From Blastomyces gilchristii SLH14081 (taxonomy: Eukaryota > Ascomycota > Eurotiomycetes > Onygenales > Ajellomycetaceae): DNA of 64,000 nucleotides. Position numbers and translations under genes: made by a program. This document shows positions 1-12,639 of the stretch, in pieces (positions within the stretch are counted from its first letter, which is position 1; every line of letters begins with the position of its first letter). The stretch spans positions 1,987,148 to 2,051,147 of the forward strand of contig NW_003101682.1 of the NCBI RefSeq assembly GCF_000003855.2, read 5' to 3'. Below the pieces are notes generated by a model, which saw only the letters and a list, made by a program, of their open reading frames with translations, was not told where the DNA came from and searched no databases.

Positions 1-1380
1 GACATGTTTTTCGTTTTAGGCGCCCATTCCAGATTCCTTCAAGAGAGCGAAGCAAGCAGAAGGTAATCCAGAGCCGGACACTATCAGAACTGATCACGGC
101 AGCCATTCGACGGCGCTGACATTTCTATGACTAGACTCAGTGACCGTGAACGAACCATTGACAGCAACAGAACATGACGGTGAAACAACCTTCATGTAAG
201 AATACGAGGTCTGCTCTGTGGTCGACAACAATTGGCTTATTCAATTCTATTTAGGACCACTGACACCTCGTTTGTCGATAACCCTCCTATATCAACTAAA
301 ACGAGTTCAAAATACTCAACACCCGCTCCCTCAGCCCGCGGTACTAGCCAATCTAGCCGTGGTTCAACCGGAGGCCGCTATTCGACTAGAGGTTCAACGC
401 GCGGTCGAACCAGCGGGCTTGTAAGGCCACGAGCTCGCGGAATTCGGTAGTGAACAAAGATTCCTGACACTTCATTGTCTGGGAACGCTCATATACCCAA
501 AGACTTTCTACCTTCCAACCGAAATCTATTCTCTTCGTGCAAGCAAGGGAGCTGTTCAACGCTCCCACTAGGATGTGCAAAAGCCGTACGCCCGTTTTCC
601 GCTAGTTGGCTATCCTTACAGCTCATGTAGCGCTTGCAGATTGAGCGAAAGGAAGGCTACACGGCCGGCGTCGATATGGCAGCAGAGAGATCGAAACTTG
701 ACTACCAAACCCAATGATTCCCGGCTACATGTCCATGCGCTCACGATATGCTAATTCAAGCTAAGAGCTGCTTGATTAGATTACTCTCCCCGTTGGATAA
801 GCTTTTTGGAAATTTACGGCGAATCCATTAATAGATAATCGTGGCTATTGATGGTTCACGCCATGCACAAGCCCCAAGGAAGTGCAATAGCCGCCACTGT
901 TTCCAGTTTCCTATTTTCTGAATTTCCCATTCCATATACGCTAAGCAGCGGGTTTTGTGGGTTTAGCTAGACTTGAGAAGTAGCTGGCAGATCTAATTAC
1001 TGCAGGTACCAAAGTTTATTATAAGACTCATGTGTATTTAGAAAACTCATAATATGACACCAATTGTATGGATGTAAATGACCAACTCAGTAGAAATGTG
1101 ACACCCATGAATAAACTAAAACATAAGCTTCCAAAGTAATAGTTGGGTGAAACTATGTATCACTCTGATCAGTGGTTGGGCAACCGTCATTATCCCAAAA
1201 AACTAAATAGTTATCGAAGTAAAGTTGTTGGTTTCGTTTCGCTCGGCAAAAAAAAGCAAAACGCCGCCAATCATGCTAAAAATCTCCGAACTTCAACATA
1301 TCCTTCTTCTTGTGATATTCTATTCATCTGACTTTTTTCCTTATTGTTTACTTTCAGCGATTCTCCTTTTATTATTTAGT
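1..1380. other. Left-edge non-coding or decayed sequence
   Basis: No convincing gene seen. A short Ser/Arg/Gly-rich open stretch around 232-450 and a 64-codon minus-strand frame at 386-580 overlap on opposite strands, with no recognisable domain, splice structure or continuation. From about 960 to 1350 the sequence is AT-rich with homopolymer runs. This may be degenerate repeat or decayed gene sequence. Confidence 0.4.
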
Positions 1381-2220
1381 TATCTCCCTCTGCGTATGCT
1401 GAGATTGATACCTCGACCAACCAGAAGTTCTCAAGGGCTGTGCCCAAATTTCCGACTAATTCTTACACCTACCTTGTCGTGACCACTTACCTCCGACGGT
1501 TTCTAATTCACAAAATTCATATGACGAATCTCTTGCCCAAGAAGCCACAGCGAGGGGATTTGTGCAAGTCATCGATCATTGACATTCGTTTGAGCTTGCC
1601 TGAGCGTTGGCTTTGGCAGTATTTCGTTGGTTTGTCGAATCAAACGTTTGATACGGATCGCCGCTCATCAAGAGCTCTACCTACCCATCAGACGAGAACT
1701 CATTATTCGAACTCCTGTAACTATATCGGCAACTATCTAAACACGTAGCGTTTTTGATTCTCATAATCAATACCTCGGGGAGCTCGACAAAGCTTTTGCT
1801 CTCCTGAATCTTCCTATTGAACGAGTTGTGGGACCCGCTGAAATATTTGAGTCCCGCTTCCACACAGTCTATCTCAGATCCCCGTGTCGCCCTCCTTGGA
1901 CCTAAGGTTTTATTCTTAAGAGCTGTTAGGAGAGAAGGACCTGGCTACTGGTTATCTTCAACTTTTGACTCAACTTTCCAATCATCCCCAGCATCAGCGG
2001 ATCTTACGCCGAGAATTGCGCACAGTGGACTGCTACGGAAAGCCTGGTCTGATAGACCGCGCGAAACTCTTCTCCTCGGCGGTTCAAACGAAATTACGTA
2101 TTGTCAGGCTTCAGTCGAAGTTTTGATACTCCATCCGGAGCTTCCTATTAAGCGTATTGCTAGGGGACATCCTCTGCCACCTTGTTGATATCCATTTTAT
2201 CAGCCTGTCCGGAAGGCTAC
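1380..2220 (+). pseudogene. Decayed protein-coding remnant, unidentified
   Basis: Coherent protein-like stretches appear in shifting frames on the plus strand, separated by stops. The clearest is about 44 codons at roughly 1768-1900, with segments such as LGELDKAFALLNLPIE and EIFESRFHTVYL. Another lies near 1522-1610 (DESLAQEATARGFVQVID) and runs into TGA. Stops and frame changes prevent any single gene model, even allowing introns. I do not recognise the family. It lies just upstream of the Ubp8 start and could be a dead neighbouring gene or transposon debris. Confidence is low because the reading was made by eye. Confidence 0.3.
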
Positions 2221-2248
2221 TAAGCGGAAGGACATAAGAATTATCATC

Positions 2249-4034
2249 ATGTCAGATGCCGAATTTGGATGCGGTACTGTCACTCTCCCAGCGATAGATC
2301 GGTCAAAAGAAGAAAAAAATCGGAGTACTAACACGTTTTTCAGAACACCTCAGGGACGTTCTAGAAAAAGATGAGAAAACTGCTAGCCAGTTCCATCATG
2401 CCCTCCTCCAGGTACATCGGAGACCGCCTCCCAAGCCTGCGGAAATAAAGTCATTGAGGCCCTTTTACCCCTGTCTGGAGTGCTCTGCAGTCTGCACAAC
2501 GGTAGACCGGTACACTCATTACCAGAATTCAGGCCACAAATTTTGTAAGTCTTATATTCATTTCCTACCTTCTTCAGGTTTTTGAATCAAATTGCTAATT
2601 TACAAATTCAAGTCACGGATTCCCGAACGGGCACTATATTCTGCCAAGGATGCAATGATTATGTTTATGATGCGGAGTTAGAAAACTTCCTCTTCGACCC
2701 TTCAGGTTTGTTTAAATAAAATACACCGAAATCACTGGGGCAAGACTCCCTCCAAGGCCTCTCTCCCTAACGTATTTAAAATAGGATTTAGAAAACGTAA
2801 ACTGGGTGGTGACTCTGAGAACGATGGCGACCAAGCTTATGTTGCGGCTAATGCGAACAAGAGAATATGTGGAAAGGAAGGCGTTAGGGGTTTATTTAAC
2901 TTAGGCCAAACTTGCTATATGAATGTCATATTGCAAACTTTGCTTCACGATCCCCTTCTGACCACATACTTTCTCGGCAATAACCACCATACGTACGATT
3001 GTACAGTCCAGAACTGCATCAGCTGTGCTGTCTCTGAAACTTTTGCCGAATTTAATAACGACGATAAGACGGAAGGATTTGGTGCGCTTAATTTACTATT
3101 GGCGTCGTGGAGATCTAGTCCTGTAAGTTTGTTCCGAATGTCTTATTATTGTCCAATCTTTTAATTTTGGAAACTTACACATCACCATCGTCACAAATAG
3201 ATCCTCTCCGGTTATCAACAGCAGGATGCGCATGAGTTCTACCAATTTTTGGTAGACAAGCTACATGCGGGCACTCATGACCACGTTGAAGACCACAATA
3301 AAACATGCCGCTGCTTTTTCCATAACGCCTTCTACGGAAAGTTGCGAAGCAGCGTGACTTGTGATAGGTGTGGGAATGTCACCCAGACGGAGGATCAAAT
3401 GATAGATCTCAGTTTGGACGTTCAAGTCCAGAAGAAAAAACGAGCCCTTGGCGGGGGTGAATTAACCACAACCCCGACACTTGACGGCTGCTTGCAGAGT
3501 TTCACCTCCCCGGAGAAGCTCATGGCAGATGCATACAACTGTAGCGGCTGCGGAGGCACCCCGCAGAAAGCTACGAAGCAACTTCGGATAAGGAAACTGC
3601 CTGTGATATTGTGCATGCAGCTGAAGGTCAGTGTTCGGCTCTGCTCCTAACCAGTATTGGTTGTTCCATTACCATACCTGTAATAGCTTAGCTGACGCAA
3701 AAATGTCCGATAGCGATTCGAGCATACACTTTCCGTCTCGGAAAAGGTTGAAGGAAAAGTTGACTTTCCACTCTCGATCAACATGCTCCCGTATACGACG
3801 CACCAGCACTCCAAGAGCAAAGGTAGAAATTCGAATTTTATGTACGACCTCTCCAGTGCTGTTGTCCACAAGGGCAAGCTTGACGCAGGGCACTATTATG
3901 TTTATTGCCGGCAGGGCGAGCAGTGGTTCCTTTTCAACGATGACCAAGTGACCGTGGTCAATGAAGCAGAGGTGCTGGGCGCCGACGCGTACCTACTCTT
4001 CTACACCCTTCATGCCCTGTCTGGGGCTAGCTAG
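2249..4034 (+). CDS. ubp8: Ubp8-type ubiquitin C-terminal hydrolase (SAGA deubiquitinase)
   Basis: Cysteine protease that removes ubiquitin from histone H2B as part of the SAGA co-activator DUB module in the nucleus. Six exons fit: 2249-2273, 2344-2544, 2613-2705, 2785-3122, 3201-3626 and 3714-4034, totalling 1404 nt, or 467 residues (yeast Ubp8 is 471). The first intron carries a perfect TACTAAC branch site, but its donor GTACTG is weak. The N-terminal third is a ZnF-UBP domain with paired cysteines (CLECSAVC, CQGC). The USP catalytic domain follows: Cys box GLFNLGQTCYMN with catalytic Cys about residue 150, the QQDAHEF box, a Zn-ribbon (CDRCG, CSGCG), and the His box DAGHYYVYC with His about 421. 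All catalytic residues are present, so it looks functional. The exact first exon is the least certain part. Confidence 0.93.
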
Positions 4035-4935
4035 TGTTGATGATATTGGGCATGAAGGTTTGCTGTCTTATTTATATTCCTTTTTCACTTTCATCTTCAC
4101 AGCATTTCTATATTTTCTTCCCTGTCTAGTTATTATGTTGGGGGGCTTAATGTGATCATTGGACGGACTCCATTTACGGATGTATATGCACACGTGAACG
4201 ATATATGCTTCTCGAAGCAGTTTTATCTTATCTTACTGATTTACTTATGCCAATTACCTTCACAGTCTAGTTTCTGTGGGGGTTTCTGGGTTGTTCCTCT
4301 ACTGTTTCCCCTTGCTCCCTTTCTGTCGTCTTCATGGGGTTGCCCCAAAGATTACTTCCTTGTCGTTGACCAATTATCTTTCCTCCTGTTTGAGTCTATC
4401 CATCTGCTTGCAACTCCTACATTTTCCATTGCGTGATTCGCCTTACTGTTGATCTCCAGGGCTGCCAAGCATGTCCACGGGGGAGTGGGCGCAATCATAT
4501 GACCACCAAAAAGTCCGCGGGTTCGTCAACTTTCCCGCCCGTTATATCCTGGGCCGGATTTCGCTGCGAATCGAACTCCGTTCATATGTGAAGGCCAATG
4601 TTTTCGATGAATAGCCAGCTCGATACGGCAACCGCGGTTGGACTACAAGCGCCTACTACAAATTGCATCACCATGGACATGTCTAAAAAGACCTTCCCAT
4701 GCCAAGCGAGCACTTTGCAAGGCAAGACGTAAATTGGACGGGCAAGCGAAGGGGCTGTTGTTACGCTTCCTTTTATAATTCTAGGTGGCTGCCCATTCCT
4801 GGTCATGGCGCCAATTTACGACTAAGTGGACGAGCCGAAAGGAAACCGGGAGACTCCATTACCTATCAGGATCACGAGCCTCGTTCAACGCAGGCCTGCG
4901 CATCTTTTAGTTCTGGCGGTTTGATGATGCTGGGC
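4035..4935. other. Spacer downstream of ubp8
   Basis: No supported gene. It holds the presumed ubp8 3' UTR and pyrimidine-rich sequence. Open frames here lack domain content. The frame from about 4699 runs into the F-box remnant, but its first 75 or so codons show no recognisable similarity. Confidence 0.5.
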
Positions 4936-6596
4936 AAAGAAATGGTAGGCGATGTTTTTAAACAGCTTAACTTCGATTGTGTGGCTATCATCTTCAGAAA
5001 TTTGTCCCCCATCGACATTACACGATGCTGTTAGGCTAGGCGCACTCTAAGAGAGTGGTCGCTCTGGTTCATGAGCTCTGACGGGCTTCGACGTCGTCAC
5101 TTTCCCTATTTCACGGATGAAGACTGTTTGGGTAACGACACTCTTTCGCCAGTGAAACGGTATACTCGATTTAGTACGTCAAGATACCATGTTTCCCCCG
5201 GCCGCCGATAACAAGAATAGTTTCTTTCTAACCCAAATCGGCCCAGATTAAGCGCTCTTTTAGGGAGTGAAAACCTTCATCTGTTGTTAAATTCGTTGTT
5301 GTTAAAGCATTGAAAACGCGGGGCAACTATTCTACTTGGATCTTTGGCTCATGGGTCTGTTACTACCAGCTTCGAAACAGGCCGGGCGACAAATTTTGTT
5401 GCCAGATTCAACCACTCAGGAAATTTCCGCTGCCTGTCCTTCCTCCCTCTCGGAGAGACGTCCCTTACACGCCACATTTCATTGATGTGAATGCTAAGCG
5501 ATACTTTTTTGTTCGGGTCGGGATCCAGGAATGGTGCTCGAGGAGAATCAAGTTCACTCCGTACGTCTTGGCCCTGAAGCCTTAAAAACACTGCTCCTTG
5601 GGGGTATATCAATACTAATAAAGGAAATAGCGATATGATCTTCTCATTTCAACAAACGAAACTATTATGGCACCATGATCGTGCCTTGGATGGGCTGCCC
5701 GAGCTGCAGCCGCTACACATTGGGAGAGAACGGGTTTATTATATCACTATGTTTTCCAGACCCGAGCTGATCGCGTATGACATCCGAACAGGCCGACAGC
5801 TCTCTCGGTCGACCTTGCCTGAAAAAGTTAACAATAAAAGTCATTTATCCTCAATACTATCTCATTTTTGACATGGACAACGAGTTTCTAGCCTATGTCT
5901 CGCGGGACCTCTCACTTTCATCTCCATTCATTTGCGTCGTACTAGTTAATGGCACTGACGGCCGCGTATCCCAAGGGATTGAAGTTTCAGACGTTTCTTG
6001 GACCGTGGAGTTTAAGGAGCAACCCAACGTTATAGCCTTCGCACTAGAAAGAAGAAAACAAAACATCCTTAATGCCAAATATCATTTAATAATACTATTC
6101 GAGACGTATGCACTCCAGCCAGATGGACTGTTCGCCATGACGTCGAGAGTTTCATTTCTCCTGAATAGTAGCGCATCACCCGACGGAATTTTTATATATG
6201 TGGATCCTTTCAGGCTTCTGGCATTTGCTATGATTGATACGACCAGCGATTTTACGATTCCTCGTGTACTGGAGCCCAGAAAAGTATCTGACACTAATAT
6301 TCTCAGCGAGGTTGAAGCGGCTCTAGGACCCAGGAGAGGAGGGACTGGAGGGGAGGATTGACAACTGGTTCACCCTGTCTGTGTCAAGCTATATTACCCT
6401 ACCGCCAAAAGCTGCAGGATCAAAAAGGAGGCGCCCATTGAAAGTTCGAGGCATCAATACCCACTTGGCGTCCAAAGTCAGTTTTTGGGGAGAGCGAGGA
6501 TTTCTGTTCCAAGACCTCAGAATTCGGATGCAACATATGCTTTGGACTTCACACTTGAAACCTAACAACACAAGGCCTGGAGTATATGAATCGTGA
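4936..6596 (+). pseudogene. Broken F-box domain protein gene
   Basis: F-box proteins are SCF ubiquitin-ligase adaptors. Around 4955-5100 the translation contains an F-box-like core (FDCVAIIFRNLSPIDITRC, then REWSLWF and LRRRHFPYF). It is interrupted by an in-frame TAG at 5032-5034, where a CAG-to-TAG change is the simplest explanation. Downstream, long protein-like blocks continue in different frames (5310-5585, 5635-5830, 5870-6361, 6381-6596), separated by stops or shifts. Together they resemble the long poorly conserved C-terminal part typical of Onygenalean F-box proteins. Some gaps could be introns, but the TAG in the F-box and the repeated frame changes argue for a pseudogene. It sits between the intact ubp8 gene and the transposon nest. 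Confidence 0.6.
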
Positions 6597-7446
6597 GAAA
6601 TGGCGTAACCGTCTCTATTCCTTTCTTTTCCTTTCTTTTTCCTTTGTTTATTTATTTACACAATTTTTTTTTTTTTTTTTTTTAATCCTGAACACGCAGG
6701 AGAATATGGATGAAAGAGTTGAGAGCTCATAAGCAAAATCAGACACGAGCAAAAATAACATATATGATGGTTAAGATGGTGTATGATATTGAAAAAAAGA
6801 AAATATAAGAGTCATTTCAAATGACATTCATTGGTCTCTGATCTCTTCAGTTGATTTAAGGGATTTAGAGAGGAAACATTTCATTTGAAGTTGCCAATCA
6901 ATGGATGTGAGTGCATGTTTCTAACAAAGCATCATTTAGCTATATACAACGTAATTCATTGATCTGGTGAGGCATTTTTTGCAACCATCCCAGGCCCTGC
7001 CATTAAGATCTCTCTGTCTGACTCTCATATCAATACCATACCCTCATCCCTCATCACCGTCATCATCACCATCATCACCATCATCTCCATCACCATCACC
7101 ATCTTCCCTTACCTCCCCCGGCTCACCCGGATCCGCCAAACGTCTCCAAGACATGTGGTTGAAAGAAGCACGCCCGCTAGTTCCACAGCCAAGATCAACC
7201 AGGATCATCCAGACTGCGTACGCGCTCTCTTTCTCTCCCTCCCCGTTGTAATTCCTCGTCGACAACGGCAACGGCGTTTGTCATTTCCCGGTCTTTTTGA
7301 ACACCGAAGTCCGACCGAAAAACTGGTGGGGAAACACAGCATTATTAATTAATATTAATAATTTATGTCGATTGATTGGGCCTGTGTCGCAGTACAGTAC
7401 AGTACAGTAACTACAGTACAGCGCTGGAACAATCGGCCGTTAGAAG
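6597..7446. other. Spacer with simple repeats, left flank of transposon nest
   Basis: Contains a T-run near 6664-6683 and an imperfect CATCAC/CATCAT microsatellite near 7045-7105. An open frame across the microsatellite encodes only Ser/Pro (the complement gives Asp/Gly). No gene seen. The last bases, GAATG at 7447-7451, are the left target-site duplication of the copia element. Confidence 0.6.
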
Positions 7447-7451
7447 GAATG

Positions 7452-7722
7452 TGTCAGGAAAAAGAGGTTATACACTACTGAACGCCACCAACATTGTATT
7501 ACTACAATATTTCTCATCATCATCATCAGCTTACTACAATGCTCATCTAATACTCGCTTATGCTAGCTCTCTTGGCTCGCACATATATTTTACTATAAAT
7601 AGCTCTATCTTTTGTATGAAATAGATATATTAGATAGTGTACAGATAATATAACAAGCAGATCTTGATACACATAAGATTCATATATCTTCAACATATTC
7701 ATCCATGACACTCAATCTGACA
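7452..7722 (+). repeat. Copia 5' LTR
   Basis: Starts TGTCAGG and ends CTGACA. Aligns without gaps to 26468-26738. Counting by eye gives 14 differences in 271 positions, all transitions. The first nine are changed in the 3' copy and the last five are changed in this copy. Confidence 0.95.
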
Positions 7723-7735
7723 GTTATGAGCCTGG
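7723..7735 (+). promoter_or_regulatory. Putative primer-binding site (half tRNA-iMet type)
   Basis: Immediately after the 5' LTR the sequence GTTATGAGCC is complementary to the conserved anticodon arm of initiator tRNA-Met (GGGCUCAUAAC). Priming by an internal half-tRNA is known for Drosophila copia. The assignment rests on position and this match only. Confidence 0.6.
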
Positions 7736-7929
7736 TAAGCAGCATCTGAAGAGAAGCATGATACATCACTGATCTCAATCCTCATTCAAATTTGACAACA
7801 ATCATTTGAACTGAGATGATTGATCCTCATTTGTATATAATCTGAAATACTTGACTGTTATACCATACCTGATTCACAATCTCAATTCTCATTCAAACTG
7901 ATAACTATCATTTGAACTGAGAAGATGGA

Positions 7930-9658
7930 TTCTCACTGTATATGTTCTGATATACTTAACTGATATACACTCTGAATTCTGATCATATCTATTCTCAAAT
8001 ACTTGAACTGATTCCTCAATTCATTCAATATAATCAATATGATAGATAAGACAATGTCTAGTGCAACTGTACACCTTAGTATTTCTGAAGATTGAAAACT
8101 TTGATACAAGCATATGCTAGAATATACAAAGAACAAGAAGATATCAGACTTCATCAATCTTGATAAATCTGATATTTTCTCTGAACTAGAAGAATCTCTG
8201 AAACCTGAGTGTTCAGAAGAAGTCACTGCAGAGGTCAAGATAGCATATAATATCAAGATCACTATGTGAAAAATCAAATATATGAAATATGAGAAATTGA
8301 ATGAAGATATGACAAAGATATGAGATATTATATAAAGAACAGTGAATATCACAGAGCTATAACATATACACAGTGAGAATAATGATGTAAAAGACATTAT
8401 CTGATTATTAAGAGATTGTCTCTTCTTCATAACTGTAGACTATCAAGATAATGTGAGAATCTGATATCATAATCTCTGCAAAGCACTGAAAAACAGAGGT
8501 ATAGAGAAGTAATTAAATAACTGATTACTTATTGAAGATGATATCAAAGAGATAGATATAGCTGAACAGTTCAACTTGAAGAAAGACTTCTTAAATGTGA
8601 ATCTAGCTATTGATGCAGAATATATACAAGCATGAATAAAGAATATCTGATATAATAAAGATATTATATCTTTGATAGAGTTAGTTAAGAACTTCAAGAA
8701 AAGATATAGAGAAATGAGTATTCTTAAAGAAGATAAATCTATGAACTTTACTACTCTTAATAAAAGATCTCAGTAATCATTATCAGTAACATTTGAAAAC
8801 TGCATCTGTGAAGCCTGTCACTGATACACTCAGTGCTACTATCTCAATCTATCAAGAAAGTCATCTGAATGAAAGGAAAATGAGAAGAAGAGAACTCAGA
8901 TTGATCAAGCTCTTAAAAATCAAGAATTGAAGAGATACATTGATTGTGTGATATCTAAAGATTCATTCATGAATATGAATATGATAGATGTTAATGAAGC
9001 AGTTCTAGAAGAAATGATTCTGAAGTAATGAGTTTCTAAATCTATTAATCATCAATCTATTGATTAACAGATTCAGAAAATATCAATGAACTCTTTAAAT
9101 TCATACTTCTATCTCTGAAACTTCTGAATCTTTGATACTGATGCAGAACAGTATATATGCAATAATTGAATATGTTTTCTATTCTTTATCTCTGTGAATG
9201 AGAATGTGGAAGTCTATACAGACAATTTCAGCACTAAAGTTGAAGATTATGAAACTGTTAGAACTATTATGATAAATGAAGCAGAAAAGCAGTTCAATGT
9301 CAATCTCATTAACACAGCTTATATTCTGAATTTTCATACAAATATTATCACATGAAAACTGTATTTTCATATAGAAGGCATCTATTATGATGAAAAGAAC
9401 TTCAGATTATAAAAATACACAGATAATATAATCTTTGCATATATTAAAGTATTTGAGAAGTTGCTAGTTACAGAATATAGTGAAATAGCTGTTTTCTCAA
9501 CTATCTCAGAAAAATTCACTACTGAAGCTGATGCAGCTATCACATCACACACATCTAACATCACTATATCTGAAAAAACAATATCTTCAAATTCTTCAAC
9601 TTCTTCAAATTCATTCAATCTATTAATACACACTAAATCTTCTCAAAAACCTAAGATC
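7930..9658 (+). pseudogene. Copia gag and protease region (stop-riddled)
   Basis: Plus-strand translation with many in-frame stops. A Cys/His-rich knuckle-like segment lies at about 8803-8845 (CICEACH, then YTQCYYLN). A copia-type retropepsin lies near 9127-9400, recognised by IFDTDAEQYICNN and the following NENVEVYTDNF region. The expected active-site D-S/T-G triplet reads DTD, a GGN-to-GAN change. The frame stops being copia at 9658, where the hAT insertion begins. Long open frames on the complementary strand (for example 7933-8430) are shadows of this region. Confidence 0.75.
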
Positions 9659-10019
9659 TCTATAACTAGACTGGCCGGCGGGACCATGAATTTCACATTT
9701 GATCTCATTTGATCTGATTCTATACATTTCTTAGCGTGAGTCCCATCAGGACCAAGCCTCAAAAAAATCTGAAAATGGACCATTTCTGAGAGAAATGGCA
9801 TGAAAAATGACCAGATTTAATTCAAGAACAGTGAAATGAAAGTAATTTCTCAGAATAAACTATGAAAGATGATCATTCTTTCAAAATCAGAATGAGACTG
9901 AGACTGAAGATCAAAATCAGTCTCATTTGATTCATTCAGTGATTGCTTATATAATCAGAATTTAGTAATGATTATTGATAACACTCATGAAACAACTAAA
10001 TACATTCTTGTATAAGTTT

Positions 10020-10830
10020 ATTCTTCACTTTCTCATGAAAACTACACTTCTCTGATATACTATGATCAGAGATATTAAACTGTCTGATAATTTCATGTTT
10101 TACAATCATGAGTTTCTTGATTATTTCTTCTTGTAATTGTTCTCAGTGATAGTAATAAATATTTTAACTTGAGTTGAACTTTCACTTCATTTTCATCTCT
10201 GTCAATGAAATTGTCAGAATATTATATATCATCAGTGTAATAGTTGAATATATACTCTTAACAATTTTTCATAACTCTAGAATTGATTTGATGTGTAAAT
10301 TTGTCAGATTATCTTGAAGATAGTGATCAAATTCAGTTTTACAAGTATGTAGTTTTGCCTGATTTTCAGTTGCAATCAATGTATATAAGTTCTGTTTCAA
10401 AGTTAGTATTATAGTTCTATGAGATATGAAGTATTATCAAAGATTGTTACTTACTAGAGAATTGTATTTCACTGTCTTCACATCTTGAATATCTGCTTAT
10501 TCAAATCTCTGATAGTTGACATTGTAGTAGTCTCAGGCTAATTTAATATATAAGTCTCATTTCTTCTCTGTTTAATCTTGAGAAGTGTAGATATTAACTT
10601 GATAAGAGAGATCTAGTAGAGCTGCTATAGCATAGTACTCTGTAAAAGATTGTTCAGTTTTGCTGTAGTAATATACCAGTTTATTTCTTACAGTAATAAT
10701 AGCCTGTGCTATAGCATCATTTCAGACTGAATTTCTTTTTAAGTGATTCAACTGCTTCTCAAGATAAGTAAATAAACTGTTATACACTCATCAGACTGAC
10801 TGCAGCATTGATGTATAAGTGATTGAGACT
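10020..10830 (-). pseudogene. hAT transposase C-terminal part
   Basis: Minus-strand translation gives segments typical of fungal hAT transposases: VYNSLFTYLEKQLNHLK, AIAQAIITVRNKLVYYYSKT, then YYAIAALLDLSYQV. Toward lower coordinates comes the C-terminal dimerisation region near 10150-10230, with NILTISLTEMKMK and later QLQEEIIKKLMIVKHE. Several TGA/TAG codons fall where Trp or Gln is expected. The catalytic RNase-H-like core should lie further upstream (higher coordinates); I could not resolve it by eye. Confidence 0.7.
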
Positions 10831-11170
10831 GTCTTTATTATCTTATAAAACTGAAACAGTAAATCAATCACATATTTCAACTGAGTTTACTTCATATCAG
10901 AAAGTTTCAATATCTGAATCTTTTTCTAATCAGAGTGTTATACTCAATAATCAATTATCTGATGCAATTGAAGAGTCTGAACAGTTATCTTATATATTGA
11001 ACTTCACTGTATTCTAACATTCTGTATCATATTCAGTGATGTGACTGATTTGTTTATTTATTAAATATCATGAAATTATTGTTATTGTTTAGAGAAGATA
11101 TAAATCACATTAACAATGTTTCAAATCTGTGATATTTAAATTATTAGTCAATCTATTCAAAATTAACAGT

Positions 11171-11190
11171 AGTGTTATTAAAAAGCATTA
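11171..11190 (+). repeat. Left copy of a perfect 20-nt inverted repeat
   Basis: The sequence agtgttattaaaaagcatta is repeated exactly in reverse complement at 22316-22335. Both copies are flanked outward by CAGT (11167-11170 and 22336-22339). Partial copies (TGTTATTAAAAA or TGTTATCAAAAA) occur just right of it, at the gypsy target near 19777, at about 20429 and at about 21030. Confidence 0.7.
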
Positions 11191-11970
11191 TTAAAAAGTA
11201 ATATTAAAAAGTGTTATCAAAAAACATTATCTTTTGTAAAGTGAATGTAAAAGTTACTTGAGTAATCACTTTCATCTCATTCTCATTTCAAGAATCAATT
11301 ATCTCATTATTCTTCACTTTAATGTTAAGATTCTTTATCAGTGTTTGTATCACAAGTTGAATCACATGAGCAATGCAGAGAATATAACCTTATTTATTAT
11401 TTCAGAAATACAAAGTCAATTTTTACTTCAAGCTGTTCATTATAATGTAGTTATTCACAGTATTATCAGTTATAATTGTAAGAAGACTGAGACTAATATC
11501 TTAATAGTTATTTTTAATCACAGTTATTAATATCTCTGTTATATAATCTTCAGTATGACTACTGATCAATGATTCAAATTCAATTAATGTCTCTTAATAA
11601 GTTCAGTTCTTATCAATGTAATAACATATAACTCTTATAAATGCAAGATTGTTTGTACTAGTTCATGCATTTACTGTGAGAGACACTCTTCAATGATTCT
11701 TCAACTCTGATTCTAGATATTATATATTGATTTTATAGTGTGTCTCAAGGTTGAACTGAAGACAGAATTGATGTGAAATATGAAGATTTAAATTAAGCAT
11801 TTGAAGAAGTGTTCATAATTCAGAGTTTTCAATTAATTGAAGAGAAAGATTCAGAGATATACATATATAAAGTAATTATTCATGAAAGTTATCAGATAAG
11901 AGTTGTGAAATCAGAGTACTGATATATAATTGTTTTCACATGATTTTCTTTAAATTAGAAAGTTAGTGTT

Positions 11971-12506
11971 TGTCACGCTCCCGGCCGCGCCAAGGCCCCG
12001 TTGCGGTTCCACACGGCCCATCGCTTTCATGCAGATGATTTCATTCTGTCTGAACTGGTTTTCAACTGCTCTATGACATCATTCGGATATATCATAGAAA
12101 GATCTGATTGATGAATATAAGAACCTCACTTCTATACAAGGTCAGCAGATTACTTTTCCTTGACAGTGAGACACTGCTGAGGTATCACTCCAGCTATTCT
12201 CACTTATGAAATGAGAGAAGATATTCACTTATTGTCTATATAGAATAGCTAGATACTGGCTTCTTATGAAAGAAGTCAGTGATTCATTTCTTTTACTATG
12301 AAAGAAATATACACAAGAGTTACTATGTATCTCATACAATCTTCTTAGTATACTAAGTACTATATCTGTGATATTCTCACAATAACCCTGTAGCCTATGA
12401 GCTCACTATTTAAGCAAGATAGTCAAGCTCACTTATACAGCTTCTTAAACAACTATTTCTACATGATACTGCTGACTAGTCACTGCTTCAGTTTCATTAT
12501 ATTATA
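11971..12506 (+). repeat. Gypsy 5' LTR
   Basis: Begins TGTCACGCTC. The first roughly 55 bp are GC-rich and rich in CpG, in sharp contrast to the rest. Against the 3' LTR, 17 of the first 54 positions differ, every one a transition with C or G retained here. In the last 33 positions seven differ, all mutated in this copy. Confidence 0.95.
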
Positions 12507-12639
12507 ATTCAAATCACTGAATCTGATTACATGTTTGAATCAGTCAAGCTCTAACAGACTGATATGACCTCATACACCTGTACTGGGACTGATCTGACCT
12601 CACTCTCTGAGAGAAACACTACATTATTTTCTAGAGTGT

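Noticed and set aside
7933..8430. 165-codon minus-strand frame in the copia gag region
   Set aside because: Lies antisense to recognisable copia coding sequence; Ile/Ser/Phe-rich as expected for the complement of AT-rich mutated DNA. Treated as a shadow.
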